Origin: Hathewaya histolytica
GTDB taxonomy: Bacteria > Bacillota > Clostridia > Clostridiales > Clostridiaceae
Assembly (NCBI RefSeq): GCF_901482605.1
Contig: NZ_LR590481.1
Span: 868,001-932,000 of the forward strand
Length of the DNA stretch: 64,000 bases
Direction of reading: 5' to 3'
Shown here: positions 56,334-64,000 of the stretch, piece by piece
Numbering within the stretch: the first letter of the stretch is position 1
How the letters are laid out: every line of letters starts with the position of its first letter
Translations under genes and position numbers: made by a program
The notes under the pieces: model-generated
Seen by the model: the letters and a program-made list of their open reading frames with translations, nothing else
What the model was told of the DNA's origin: nothing
The model's database searches: none

Positions 56334-57093
56334 TGAAAATACAGTAAATGAAAATTGTATATTTAAGGGACTAAATTTAGACATTAAAAAGGGCGATTTC
56401 TTAACTATAGTTGGAAGTAATGGAGCAGGAAAATCAACCTTATTAAATATAATATCTGGAGCAATAAAAGGGAGTGGAGGAGAAATTCTTCTAGAAGAGA
56501 AAAACATTAACAAGCTTAAGGAGCATAAAATATCACAAGAAATAGGAAGAGTGTACCAGGACCCAGGAAAAGGGACGGCACCTTCTATGACAATTCTTGA
56601 AAACTTATCTATGGCATACAATAAAGGCAAGGGATTTGGACTTACAAAGGCTGTAGATAAAAATAATATAGAGTTATTTAGAGAACTTTTAAAACCTTTG
56701 GACTTAGGCCTAGAAGAAAAGTTAGATTGTAAAGTAGGACTTTTGTCAGGAGGACAAAGACAAGCTATTTCTCTAATTATGGCTGTTATGAATTCTCCTA
56801 AAATATTGCTTTTAGATGAGCACACGGCAGCTTTAGACCCTAAAACTTCAGAAAAAATTATAGAAATTACAAATAAGGTAGTAAAAGATAAGAATATAAC
56901 AACTCTAATGGTAACTCATAATTTAAAGCATGCAATAAATCTCGGCAATAGGTTAATTATGATGCATAGAGGTGAAATTCTATTTGATATAAAAGAAGAA
57001 GAAAAGAAGACTCTAACCATGGAAAAACTCCTATCAATGTTTGAGAATACAACTGGAGAAGACGGAGTTAGTGATAGGGCATTGTTTTCTTAA
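56299..57093 (+). CDS. trpZ: ABC importer ATP-binding protein (TrpZ-like)
   Basis: 264 residues. Walker A GSNGAGKSTLLN, Q-loop region EIGRVYQDPGKGTAPSMT, signature LLSGGQRQAISL, Walker B KILLLDEHTAALDP and H-loop LMVTHNLKHA are all present. TTG at 56299 follows AAAGGAGGTGG; the GTG nine bases earlier lies inside that site. It energises import with the two genes upstream. A strong terminator follows. Confidence 0.92.
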   Translation: MLRIKNLHKTFNENTVNENCIFKGLNLDIKKGDFLTIVGSNGAGKSTLLNIISGAIKGSGGEILLEEKNINKLKEHKISQEIGRVYQDPGKGTAPSMTILENLSMAYNKGKGFGLTKAVDKNNIELFRELLKPLDLGLEEKLDCKVGLLSGGQRQAISLIMAVMNSPKILLLDEHTAALDPKTSEKIIEITNKVVKDKNITTLMVTHNLKHAINLGNRLIMMHRGEILFDIKEEEKKTLTMEKLLSMFENTTGEDGVSDRALFS

Positions 57094-57107
57094 AAATATA
57101 TAATTTT

Positions 57108-57146
57108 AAGCTCCTAATCAATAAATATGAGTAGGAGCTTTTTTAT
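57108..57146. terminator. Terminator after the ABC importer operon
   Basis: AAGCTCCTA pairs with TAGGAGCTT around a 15-nt loop, followed by TTTTATTA. The Tim44-like gene converges from the other side. Confidence 0.8.
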
Positions 57147-57925
57147 TACTTTAATCTTTCTGAATAGTTTGTACAGGCTTTAGTATTATAAAACTCATCT
57201 TTTTGACGAATTTCATCTAGAACCCATTTAGAATCTTCTCGTACGAATTTCCAATATTCTCTGAACATACTAATTGCACGGTTTCCATCGACTATTTCCA
57301 TGGTTATATCATCTATTGTATAGTCTTCCATAGAAGCCCTTATACTAAACCATATAACATTTTGGCTAGAATCCATAAAATCTTGAACTCCTACAGGAGT
57401 TATACTTAAAATACGTATATTTTCTAATATGTTTTTCTCATGTCTTATAGTCATCCAATCAGTTTTACTGGTATGAAGATCATATATGTTTTTACTCATA
57501 TATTCCCTAGCCAAGTCATGGTTACGATTCATCCAAGCACTTTGAACAGTATAAAAGGTTTTATTTACTCTTATTTTCAATTTATTATAATCCCACATAT
57601 CATCTATTTTACTTAAAGATCTAAGCATTTTTTTAGTTTTCAAATATATTTTATAATCACGTACAGCAGAATACACTGTCTTTCCAACAGTAAATAGCAG
57701 TATGGGAATAAGTGTTAGTACAAATCCTATAGGTGAGTTTCTTCTGTAACCATCACTATCACGCGAACTACCAGAACTACTTCTAGAAGAACTGCTAGAT
57801 GAGCTACTAGAAGAACCTCCAGAAGAACTTCCCCCTCCACCTGCTCTTGCCATAACCACTGTACCTTCCATAGAAATAAATATAATTAATATAAAAATAC
57901 TACAAAATAAACTAAGACGTTTCAT
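57146..57925 (-). CDS. Tim44-like domain protein with Ser-rich linker
   Basis: 259 residues. A signal peptide (LSLFCSIFILIIFISMEGTVVMARA) is followed by Gly and then a run of about 25 residues that are almost all Ser, a membrane segment (IGFVLTLIPILLFTVGKTVY), and a Tim44-like domain (NKTFYTVQSAWMNRNHDLAREYMSKNIYD) ending in FYNTKAC. Similar proteins occur in many clostridia; the role is unknown. GGGGGA precedes the ATG. The Ser run is encoded by mixed Ser codons, so it is not a simple DNA repeat. Confidence 0.85.
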   Translation of the reverse strand: MKRLSLFCSIFILIIFISMEGTVVMARAGGGGSSSGGSSSSSSSSSSRSSSGSSRDSDGYRRNSPIGFVLTLIPILLFTVGKTVYSAVRDYKIYLKTKKMLRSLSKIDDMWDYNKLKIRVNKTFYTVQSAWMNRNHDLAREYMSKNIYDLHTSKTDWMTIRHEKNILENIRILSITPVGVQDFMDSSQNVIWFSIRASMEDYTIDDITMEIVDGNRAISMFREYWKFVREDSKWVLDEIRQKDEFYNTKACTNYSERLK

Positions 57926-58028
57926 ATATTATCCCCCTAAACTTTATTTACTAATGTAATTTAAATTTGGATTAGATAACTATTATAACCATTATATCAA
58001 GAAGGCATTAAAATACATAGTAAAATTT

Positions 58029-58070
58029 AAGAGTCTGTATCTTAGAATAGCTTTAAGATTTAGACTCTCA
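58029..58070 (-). terminator. Terminator of the hemerythrin gene
   Basis: AGAGTCT/AGACTCT arms with further TATCTTA/TAAGATT pairs around a 10-nt loop, followed on the minus strand by TTAAATTTTA. Confidence 0.65.
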
Positions 58071-58078
58071 CTTATAAT

Positions 58079-58471
58079 TTATAATTTTGTAATTAATTTA
58101 TCTGTATATAAAATATGATTCTCAATCCAATTTACTACAAACTCCAAAATCTCTAAAAGGTAAGCATCTTGATCCTTATCTATATTATCTAAATTTACAT
58201 TTTTAATTTTTTCAATAAATTTGTTATGTTCAATTTTGTGAGTAAATAATTTTTTGTAGCCAATTTCCTGCATATAGTTTTCCTCTGCATTAAAATGAAA
58301 TATAGTATATTCTTTTAATTCTTCAAGTATCTTTATGATTTTATCATACTTATCTATACAAAATTCATTTTTTAAAACATCATATGCATCATTTGCTATT
58401 TTAAACAAATGTTTATGTTGACTATCAATTTTATCTACTCCAATAACAAAATCATCTTTCCAATCTATCAC
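58079..58471 (-). CDS. Bacteriohemerythrin
   Basis: 130 residues, four-helix di-iron oxygen-binding protein. Iron ligands are placed at His19 (DSQHKHLF), His and Glu in FHFNAEENYM, two His in THKIEHNKF, and His and Asp in ENHILYTDKL. The pattern is complete, so it should bind oxygen or sense redox state. The start is GTG behind GGGGGGAT. It fits the oxygen-defence genes of the window such as rubredoxin and perR. Confidence 0.92.
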   Translation of the reverse strand: MIDWKDDFVIGVDKIDSQHKHLFKIANDAYDVLKNEFCIDKYDKIIKILEELKEYTIFHFNAEENYMQEIGYKKLFTHKIEHNKFIEKIKNVNLDNIDKDQDAYLLEILEFVVNWIENHILYTDKLITKL

Positions 58472-58548
58472 TGTAATCCCCCCGAATTCTCTTTGTAATA
58501 TTAATAGAGCATACTTTAATATTATGTTAGAAACTAAAAGCTAATACA

Positions 58549-58983
58549 TTAGTTATTATATCTTTTTTCTAGGAAGTATGCTATAGGCAGGTAAAGGGCT
58601 ATAGGAATAATTATGCCTATAAAGTTATATGAGGTGCTGTTATTTGATACAGTAGAAATTTTAAAAAGGTCTATATTAAATACATAGCCAATTATTTGTA
58701 TAAGGAAAAACATAGAGATTAAGATTATAATAGGCACTTTCGAGGAACCTTTAGCATGAATTCCATATTTACCTATTATAATGCCTGATATAAATAAAAT
58801 TGAGCTTATAGGATGTAGAACACTTTTATATGTAAAGAAGGATACAAATTGAAGAACCATACCTAATATAATAAAAAGACTTGCTTGTACTTTATAGATA
58901 CTTCTGCTTATGGATATTAAAACAATAACCGTAATAATAAACATTACAATTAAAGATAGGATAATGTTAGAAATATTAAACAA
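58549..58983 (-). CDS. Multi-pass membrane protein of unknown function
   Basis: 144 residues, about five membrane segments with hardly any soluble part (IILSLIVMFIITVIVLISI, SLFIILGMVLQFVSFFTY, SSILFISGIIIGKYG, IIILISMFFLIQIIGYVF, GIIIPIALYLPIAYFL). The family is not recognised. TTG at 58983 is chosen because GGGGGG sits six bases before it; the ATG at 59001 has no site and the six G fall inside its first codons. It lies upstream of the hemerythrin gene on the same strand. Confidence 0.75.
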   Translation of the reverse strand: MFNISNIILSLIVMFIITVIVLISISRSIYKVQASLFIILGMVLQFVSFFTYKSVLHPISSILFISGIIIGKYGIHAKGSSKVPIIILISMFFLIQIIGYVFNIDLFKISTVSNNSTSYNFIGIIIPIALYLPIAYFLEKRYNN

Positions 58984-59312
58984 ATCATTCCCCCCAATCA
59001 TATGATTAAAGTTTTAAAGGGTATAAATAAAGTATTTATACTATTATAATATTACTTAAAAGATTAATGCCTAAATTTTGACTTATAGGAATATTATACC
59101 AAAAAGGGCTTTTGCATATAAGATAAATTTTGAATTTTAGACTTTAAAGACTATGAAAGAATAAATTTGTTAAATGTGGTGATATAAGGGATAAGCCTTA
59201 TTATACAGTTATAATTTCTTATGTAATGTTACAATTAAATTAGTATAGAATGGTATAATTAATATAGAAATAAAGATATATTTTTAAGATATTTATAAGT
59301 GAGGGAAAAACG
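58984..59312. other. 329-base divergent intergenic region
   Basis: Holds promoters for the membrane protein (minus) and the phosphoesterase (plus). A small hairpin ATAAGG-CCTTAT lies near 59185-59203. I looked for purine or other riboswitch motifs, since the plus gene is nucleotidase-like, and saw none. Confidence 0.5.
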
Positions 59313-60698
59313 ATGAATATAAGGATACTACACACTAACGACATTCACAGTAGATTTGAAGTATTTTCAAAAATAGTAAGTAAAATAAGAGAACTTAAAA
59401 ATCACAATACCTTAATTCTTGATGCAGGAGATTTTAATGATTTTATGAGAATAGAAGTTCAAGGGACAAGTGGCAAGGCTGGTTGCAGTTTGTTAAATAT
59501 GGCAGGGTATGATGCTATAGCTGTTGGAAATAATGAAGGATTTGCTGGAGTAGAAATTCTTGAGACTATGACTTCAACAGAATTGATTCCCTTTCTCTCT
59601 TGTAATTTATATAAGGATGACATGACTTATATTAAGAATTTAAAACGTAGCATTATTATAGAAAGAGGAGGATTTAAGTTTCTAATTATAGGAACAACAC
59701 CGCCATATAATGAATTTTTTTCACTATCAAATATGTATGCTTCTAATCCTATTGAGGCAATTAAAATGGAGATTGAAAATAATAAAGGTAAATATGATAT
59801 ATGCATAGTACTTAGCCATTCTGGAATTAATGAGGATTTGTTATTTGCTGAAAAATTAGATGGAATTGATGTAATAATAGGTGGTCACAGCCATACTCTT
59901 ATGGAAAGTCCTAAAATGGTAAATGGCACAATAATTCATCAATCGGGAAAATATGCTGAACATCTAGGGGTTCTTGATATTGAAATAAAAGATGGAAGAA
60001 TTGTAGACTTTAGTGGAGAGAATATAGAAATTGAAAATATAATTGAAGACATTAATATTACTAAGGAAATTTTGAATCAGAAAGGAATTGCGATAGAGAC
60101 TTTAAGCAAACCACTTTATAAAATAGATTGTGACATATGGCATGACGTTGTTGAGGAAAATCCCATGACTAATTTTTTAGCAGATGCCTTAAAGGATATA
60201 ATACCTTGTGACTTAAGCATAATTAACAGCGGTGTAATAAATGGTGGTATAAGAAAAGGTGATGTTTCAAATAAGAAACTTCTTGAAATAGGACCTTCAC
60301 CATTGAATCCAACTTACATGGAGATTAAAGGTAAATATATAAAAGAAGCACTAAGTTTATCACTTCAAGCTGAAGTATGCTTGCAAGATGGGAAAGGTCC
60401 TGGATTTAGAGGGAAATACCTTGGAAAACTTCATGTATCAGGTGCTATTATTGAGCATAATGGAAAGGACATATTAAGTGTAAAACTTAAAGATGGTAAT
60501 CTTGAAGACCAAAAGATATACAAAGTAGCAACATCTGATTATCTACAAAGAGGGACAGGCTATAAAAGCTTATCAAATAACAAAAATGAAAAATACAACT
60601 CAGAATATATAAGAGATGTTTTAAGAGAATATTTAGATAAAAAAATATTTTTAGAAAAATGTTTTATAGATAGGTGGATAAGACAAGAGGATATGTAA
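59313..60698 (+). CDS. YunD-like cytosolic 5'-nucleotidase-family phosphoesterase
   Basis: 461 residues without a signal peptide. The metallophosphatase domain has ILHTNDIHSRF, LILDAGDFND, AVGNNEGF (Asn where secreted UshA enzymes have His), VLSHSGINEDLL and IIGGHSHTLM. The C-terminal nucleotidase domain reads VEENPMTNFLADALKD and SIINSGVINGGIRKGDV. The cytosolic form with GNNEG resembles Bacillus YunD. The start ATG follows GTGAGGG. The substrate is probably a nucleotide or sugar nucleotide. Confidence 0.88.
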   Translation: MNIRILHTNDIHSRFEVFSKIVSKIRELKNHNTLILDAGDFNDFMRIEVQGTSGKAGCSLLNMAGYDAIAVGNNEGFAGVEILETMTSTELIPFLSCNLYKDDMTYIKNLKRSIIIERGGFKFLIIGTTPPYNEFFSLSNMYASNPIEAIKMEIENNKGKYDICIVLSHSGINEDLLFAEKLDGIDVIIGGHSHTLMESPKMVNGTIIHQSGKYAEHLGVLDIEIKDGRIVDFSGENIEIENIIEDINITKEILNQKGIAIETLSKPLYKIDCDIWHDVVEENPMTNFLADALKDIIPCDLSIINSGVINGGIRKGDVSNKKLLEIGPSPLNPTYMEIKGKYIKEALSLSLQAEVCLQDGKGPGFRGKYLGKLHVSGAIIEHNGKDILSVKLKDGNLEDQKIYKVATSDYLQRGTGYKSLSNNKNEKYNSEYIRDVLREYLDKKIFLEKCFIDRWIRQEDM

Positions 60699-60758
60699 AG
60701 GTGATATTTTCATGGATATTATGTATGATTAGAAACGTTTGTATAATTTAAAATAAAA

Positions 60759-60799
60759 AAACTTCTCATATATGTGCATCAAATGAGAGGTTTATATAA
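60759..60799 (+). terminator. Terminator after the phosphoesterase gene
   Basis: AAACTTCTCAT pairs with ATGAGAGGTTT (one wobble) around a 13-nt loop, followed by ATATAAT. Confidence 0.65.
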
Positions 60800-60840
60800 T
60801 TAGTATCTACTATACTGTTATTTGTAAGGGGGATGGCTTA

Positions 60841-61692
60841 ATGGAATGGTTAGAAAGATTAAATGAATCAATTCAATATATTGAATCAAATCTAGATGGA
60901 AAAATTGAATATGAAAGGGCAGCAAAAATTGCTTGTTGTACTGCATATCACTTTCAAAGAATGTTTTCATATATAGCAGGAGTACCACTATCAGAATATA
61001 TAAGAAATAGAAGATTAACAAGAGCAGCTTTTGATTTACAAAGTGGAGATAAGGTCATTGATGTATCATTGCGTTATGGATATGAGTCTCCAACTGCTTT
61101 TAATAGGGCTTTTCAAAAGGTACATTCTGTATCGCCTTCAGTGGCACAAAAAGAGGGAACCTTCCTAAAAGCATATCCTCCTATTAGTTTTAAAATAACA
61201 ATAAAAGGAGTAGGAGAAATGAAATATAGTATAGTTAAAAAGGAACAAATTAGAATAGTAGGGATAAAAACACCATTAGAAAAGAATATTGAGGAGAATT
61301 TTAAAACTGTACCAAACTTATGGCAAGAGGCAGCACAAAGTGGCGTAATTAATCAGATAGTATCTCTCATGGAGCCAGATTCTAGGGGAATATTAGGTGT
61401 TAGTGCTTGTATGGATAGCTTAGAAAGATGGGAATATTATATAGCTACGAAAACAGACAAAGAAGTACCTAAGGGGATGAATGAATGTATAATACCAGCA
61501 GGTACTTGGGCAGTTTTCCCTGGAGAGGGTGCTATGCCAATGGCAATTCAAGAAATAGAAAAAAGAATAATTACAGAATGGTTACCAACTTCAGGATATG
61601 AATATGCAGATGCACCAGATATTGAATTATATTTAAATCAAGATCCAGCTAATGCAAAATTTGAAGTTTGGATACCAATTAGAAAGAAATAG
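60841..61692 (+). CDS. AraC-family regulator with GyrI-like effector domain, first copy
   Basis: 283 residues. Two N-terminal HTH motifs (IEYERAAKIACCTAYHFQRMF and DVSLRYGYESPTAFNRAFQKV) are followed by a GyrI/SOUL-like ligand domain from about residue 122 (MKYSIVKKEQIRIVGIKTPL to the end, PDIELYLNQDPANAKFEVWIPI). This is the order of SoxS/Rob- and BmrR-like drug sensors. AAGGGGG precedes the ATG. A paralog follows with the same build, behind a terminator. Confidence 0.92.
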   Translation: MEWLERLNESIQYIESNLDGKIEYERAAKIACCTAYHFQRMFSYIAGVPLSEYIRNRRLTRAAFDLQSGDKVIDVSLRYGYESPTAFNRAFQKVHSVSPSVAQKEGTFLKAYPPISFKITIKGVGEMKYSIVKKEQIRIVGIKTPLEKNIEENFKTVPNLWQEAAQSGVINQIVSLMEPDSRGILGVSACMDSLERWEYYIATKTDKEVPKGMNECIIPAGTWAVFPGEGAMPMAIQEIEKRIITEWLPTSGYEYADAPDIELYLNQDPANAKFEVWIPIRKK

Positions 61693-61701
61693 TATAATTT
61701 A

Positions 61702-61737
61702 AACAGTGCAACGGTTTGTTGCACTGTTATTTTGATT
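61702..61737 (+). terminator. Terminator between the two AraC-GyrI genes
   Basis: AACAGTGCAAC pairs perfectly with GTTGCACTGTT around a 5-nt loop, followed by ATTTTGATTT. Confidence 0.8.
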
Positions 61738-61814
61738 TAGCAATATAGGAGCAGTATTACTCTAATTTTGTTGATACAATATAATTACCATACAGGGATA
61801 AGGTTGGTGATAAT

Positions 61815-62702
61815 TTGAATTATAGTAAGGCTATATTGCAATGTATTGAGTATATTGAAGAAAATATAAAGATGGATTTAACACCAGAATTAATAGCGAG
61901 AGAATGTGGATATTCTACTTTTCATTTTTGTAGAGTATTTAGTATTAGTCAAGGAATTACTTTAATGGAGTATGTTAAAAAAAGAAGGCTAGCCTTAGCA
62001 GCGATTGATTTATTTAAGGGAAATAAAATAATAGATATTGCTCTAGAGTATGGATTTGAGACACATACTGGATTTTCAAGAGCTTTTAAAAAAGAATACG
62101 GTTTTACTCCTACGCAATATTTAAAACGTATGGATGGTTATTTTGGTGAAAAACCAATATTAGAAATTGGAGGTTATATAATGAATCCTATTATTATTAA
62201 AAAATCAGAGTTTAAAGTTGCAGGGTATGGCATTAGGACTAATGTTGCTAATAGAAACTACACAAAAGATATTGCTTCATTTTGGAGCAATTATGATGGA
62301 GAAAATCTAGAAAGTAAAATGTACAAAATTTTAGAACCACCAAAGCATGGGGAGGTTGGTCTGTGTGTATCATCAAATGATCAAAATGGGGATGCAGTAT
62401 ATCTTCTTGGGGTTATAGTCGATGATTTTACAAAAGTTACAGATGACATGTTAACAGTAGAAGTGCCAGAGGCAACCTATGCTGTATTTACAACGCCGCC
62501 AGTAGACACAACTAAGGATCCCGAGCAGAATGAATTTGCAAGTGTAATAAAGCAAACGTGGAAATATATATTTGAAGAGTGGTTTAAGGATAGTGAATAT
62601 ATATTTGATGAAAGTAAGATGGATTTTGAATTTTATGATGAGAGATGTCACGGCAGAAAAGACACTGTAATGGAAATTTATGTTCCTGTATTGAAACGAT
62701 AG
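61815..62702 (+). CDS. AraC-family regulator with GyrI-like effector domain, second copy
   Basis: 295 residues with the same domain order as the previous gene: HTH motifs LTPELIARECGYSTFHFCRVF and DIALEYGFETHTGFSRAFKKE, then a GyrI-like domain (IIIKKSEFKVAGYGIRT onward) with YAVFTTPPVDTTKDP and FEFYDERCHG. The two copies have clearly diverged, so the duplication is old and the ligands may differ. The start is TTG behind GGTTGGTGAT. Confidence 0.92.
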   Translation: MNYSKAILQCIEYIEENIKMDLTPELIARECGYSTFHFCRVFSISQGITLMEYVKKRRLALAAIDLFKGNKIIDIALEYGFETHTGFSRAFKKEYGFTPTQYLKRMDGYFGEKPILEIGGYIMNPIIIKKSEFKVAGYGIRTNVANRNYTKDIASFWSNYDGENLESKMYKILEPPKHGEVGLCVSSNDQNGDAVYLLGVIVDDFTKVTDDMLTVEVPEATYAVFTTPPVDTTKDPEQNEFASVIKQTWKYIFEEWFKDSEYIFDESKMDFEFYDERCHGRKDTVMEIYVPVLKR

Positions 62703-62732
62703 ATTGCTATGCATATGATGTTATAGAACAAT

Positions 62733-62761
62733 GGGAATCCTCTAAGGGGATTCCTTTATTA
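62733..62761 (+). terminator. Terminator after the second AraC-GyrI gene
   Basis: GGGAATCC pairs with GGATTCC around TCTAAGG, followed by TTTATT. Confidence 0.7.
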
Positions 62762-62869
62762 TAGGTTATATTCTAAAATATACACATATAGGTTATAATA
62801 TAAATATTAAAGTGAAAATAAAAACATCTCATAAGTATGATTTTTCCTATAAGGTTAAGGGGGATTAAT

Positions 62870-64000
62870 ATGGCTTCAAAAGTAGGTACGGATTTAAAAA
62901 GATTAGGGGATGAATCAATAAGAGTATATGATAAAAGTGATATAACTATAAATAACATTGAATATAAGTCCATTGAAGTTAGTAACGAGAATTCAATAAG
63001 GGATGAACTATTAAAAGCTAGTGAGACAGGACTCATTAATAAATTAATAGATTCTAATTTAGCTTTAACGCCTAAGTTGGTTGTAAATGATTATTCTAGG
63101 GGAAGTAAAGTATTAAGTGAAATAATATCGGAACTTAATAAGTGCGAAGAATTTTTTATATCAGTTGCATTTATTACTAATAGTGGGATACTTCCTTTAT
63201 TAGAAACTTTAAAAGCTTTAAATGAAAAAGGGATAAAAGGTAAGATTTTAACTACGGATTATTTAAATTTTAGTGAGCCAAAGGCATTAAAAAAGCTTTT
63301 AACGTTTCCTAATATAGAACTTAAGTTATATAGCAAAGAGAATTTTCACACAAAAGGATATATTTTTAGATATACAGATCATTATAAATTAATAGTAGGT
63401 AGCTCTAATCTAACTCAAACAGCTTTAACTAAAAATAAGGAGTGGAATTTAAAGGTTTCATCTTTAGAAGAAGGTTCATTAACAGAAGGGGTTATTTCAG
63501 AGTTTAATCAGCTTTGGAATGATGCAGATGAACTAACTATTGAATGGATAGAGACTTATGAGGAAATATATAGAAAACAGCTTGAGTTTACTAGAAAAAG
63601 TAAGGTTCCTAAACTTGCCCAATATAAATTAAAGCCTAATAAGATGCAGGTAGAAGCAATACAGGGGTTAGAAAGACTTAGAGAAAATGGACAAGATAGA
63701 GGTCTTTTAATTTCGGCAACAGGAACAGGTAAGACTTATTTATCTGCATTTGAACTTAGAAACTACAATCCTAAAAGAGCATTATTTATTGTACATAGAG
63801 AACAAATTGCAAAGCAGGCATTAAATAGTTTTGGAAATGTATTTGGTGATACAATGAGTATGGGGATATTATCAGGTACTAGGAAAGAAATAGATAAGGA
63901 TTTTATATTTTGTACAGTCCAGACACTATCAAAGGACGATGTACTACATAGCTTTGACAAAAATGAATTTGATTATATTGTAATAGATGAAGTTCATAAA
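62870..64000 (+). CDS. PLD-nuclease/SF2-helicase fusion protein (3' end outside window)
   Basis: Open for 377 codons and running off the window. Order: an N-terminal segment, a phospholipase D-type domain (SVAFITNSGILPLLETL, then FHTKGYIF and IVGSSNLTQTALTKNKEWN, the HxK-x-GSxN signature), a linker, then a superfamily 2 helicase start with Q-like KPNKMQVEAIQGL, Walker A ISATGTGKTYLSAFEL, and DEVH in IVIDEVHK at the very end. This matches the PLD-DEAD helicase proteins that usually end in a DUF3427 domain. AAGGGGG precedes the ATG. Such proteins occur in variable, defence-linked regions. Confidence 0.88.
   Translation, partial: MASKVGTDLKRLGDESIRVYDKSDITINNIEYKSIEVSNENSIRDELLKASETGLINKLIDSNLALTPKLVVNDYSRGSKVLSEIISELNKCEEFFISVAFITNSGILPLLETLKALNEKGIKGKILTTDYLNFSEPKALKKLLTFPNIELKLYSKENFHTKGYIFRYTDHYKLIVGSSNLTQTALTKNKEWNLKVSSLEEGSLTEGVISEFNQLWNDADELTIEWIETYEEIYRKQLEFTRKSKVPKLAQYKLKPNKMQVEAIQGLERLRENGQDRGLLISATGTGKTYLSAFELRNYNPKRALFIVHREQIAKQALNSFGNVFGDTMSMGILSGTRKEIDKDFIFCTVQTLSKDDVLHSFDKNEFDYIVIDEVHK

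Noticed and set aside
1-64000. tRNA or rRNA genes, CRISPR arrays, prophage or integrase genes
   Set aside because: None seen on either strand; no regularly spaced direct repeats with unique spacers and no cloverleaf-like stretches were noticed by eye.

Overview
The window looks like a chromosomal segment of a spore-forming, strictly anaerobic, low-GC Firmicute of the Clostridium sensu stricto type. The reasons are very AT-rich DNA, strong purine-rich ribosome binding sites with frequent TTG/GTG starts, a full pyr operon with pyrI and a PyrK/PyrD pair, pyruvate formate-lyase, rubredoxin, bacteriohemerythrin, LonB beside Lon, CotF-like coat proteins and a PdaA-type deacetylase. The species is not assigned. 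No rRNA, tRNA, CRISPR array or prophage was seen.

Layout. 1-5671: pyrimidine operon pyrB(partial)-I-C-F-K-D-E. 5854-8891: pflB-pflA on the minus strand with two Rex-like operators upstream. 9327-10967: an anchored protein of unknown function and a TIM-barrel isomerase-like protein. 11181-19421: protein quality-control block tig, clpP, clpX, lonB, lon, ysxC. 19657-22153: an unusual cluster of three cysteine-rich proteins, two of them tandem paralogs, followed by an Asn/Met-rich protein with pentapeptide repeats. 22395-26739: a secreted FG-GAP-like protein, a solute-binding lipoprotein, perR and a PIN-PhoH protein. 26840-33163: three polysaccharide deacetylases, a NAGPA-domain protein, an unknown anchored protein and an M50 protease.

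33269-38200: an ABC exporter operon whose first permease gene is split by a 1.7-kb IS1182-like element with a 9-bp target duplication; removing the element and one duplication copy restores the frame exactly. 38343-48434: trmB, an HTH/membrane pair, a GDPD, a CyuA-like protein, DUF421, a GltS-like transporter, a C_GCAxxG_C_C protein, a CDF transporter, yaaA and a DUF3892 protein. 48798-51827: cobT-cobC-cobU-cobS (cobalamin nucleotide loop assembly). 52179-53111: two coat proteins and a short rubredoxin gene.

53486-57093: a HutP-family RNA-binding protein, then a long leader, then a three-gene ABC importer of the TrpXYZ type. The leader has its own promoter, eight GTAG motifs, an 11-nt segment that can pair with the 5' side of a terminator, and that terminator. 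This is the best candidate for an undescribed regulatory system here: protein-controlled transcription attenuation of an amino-acid transporter. 57146-64000: a Tim44-like protein, a hemerythrin, a membrane protein, a YunD-like phosphoesterase, two AraC-GyrI regulators, and the 5' part of a PLD-nuclease/SF2-helicase fusion that runs off the window.
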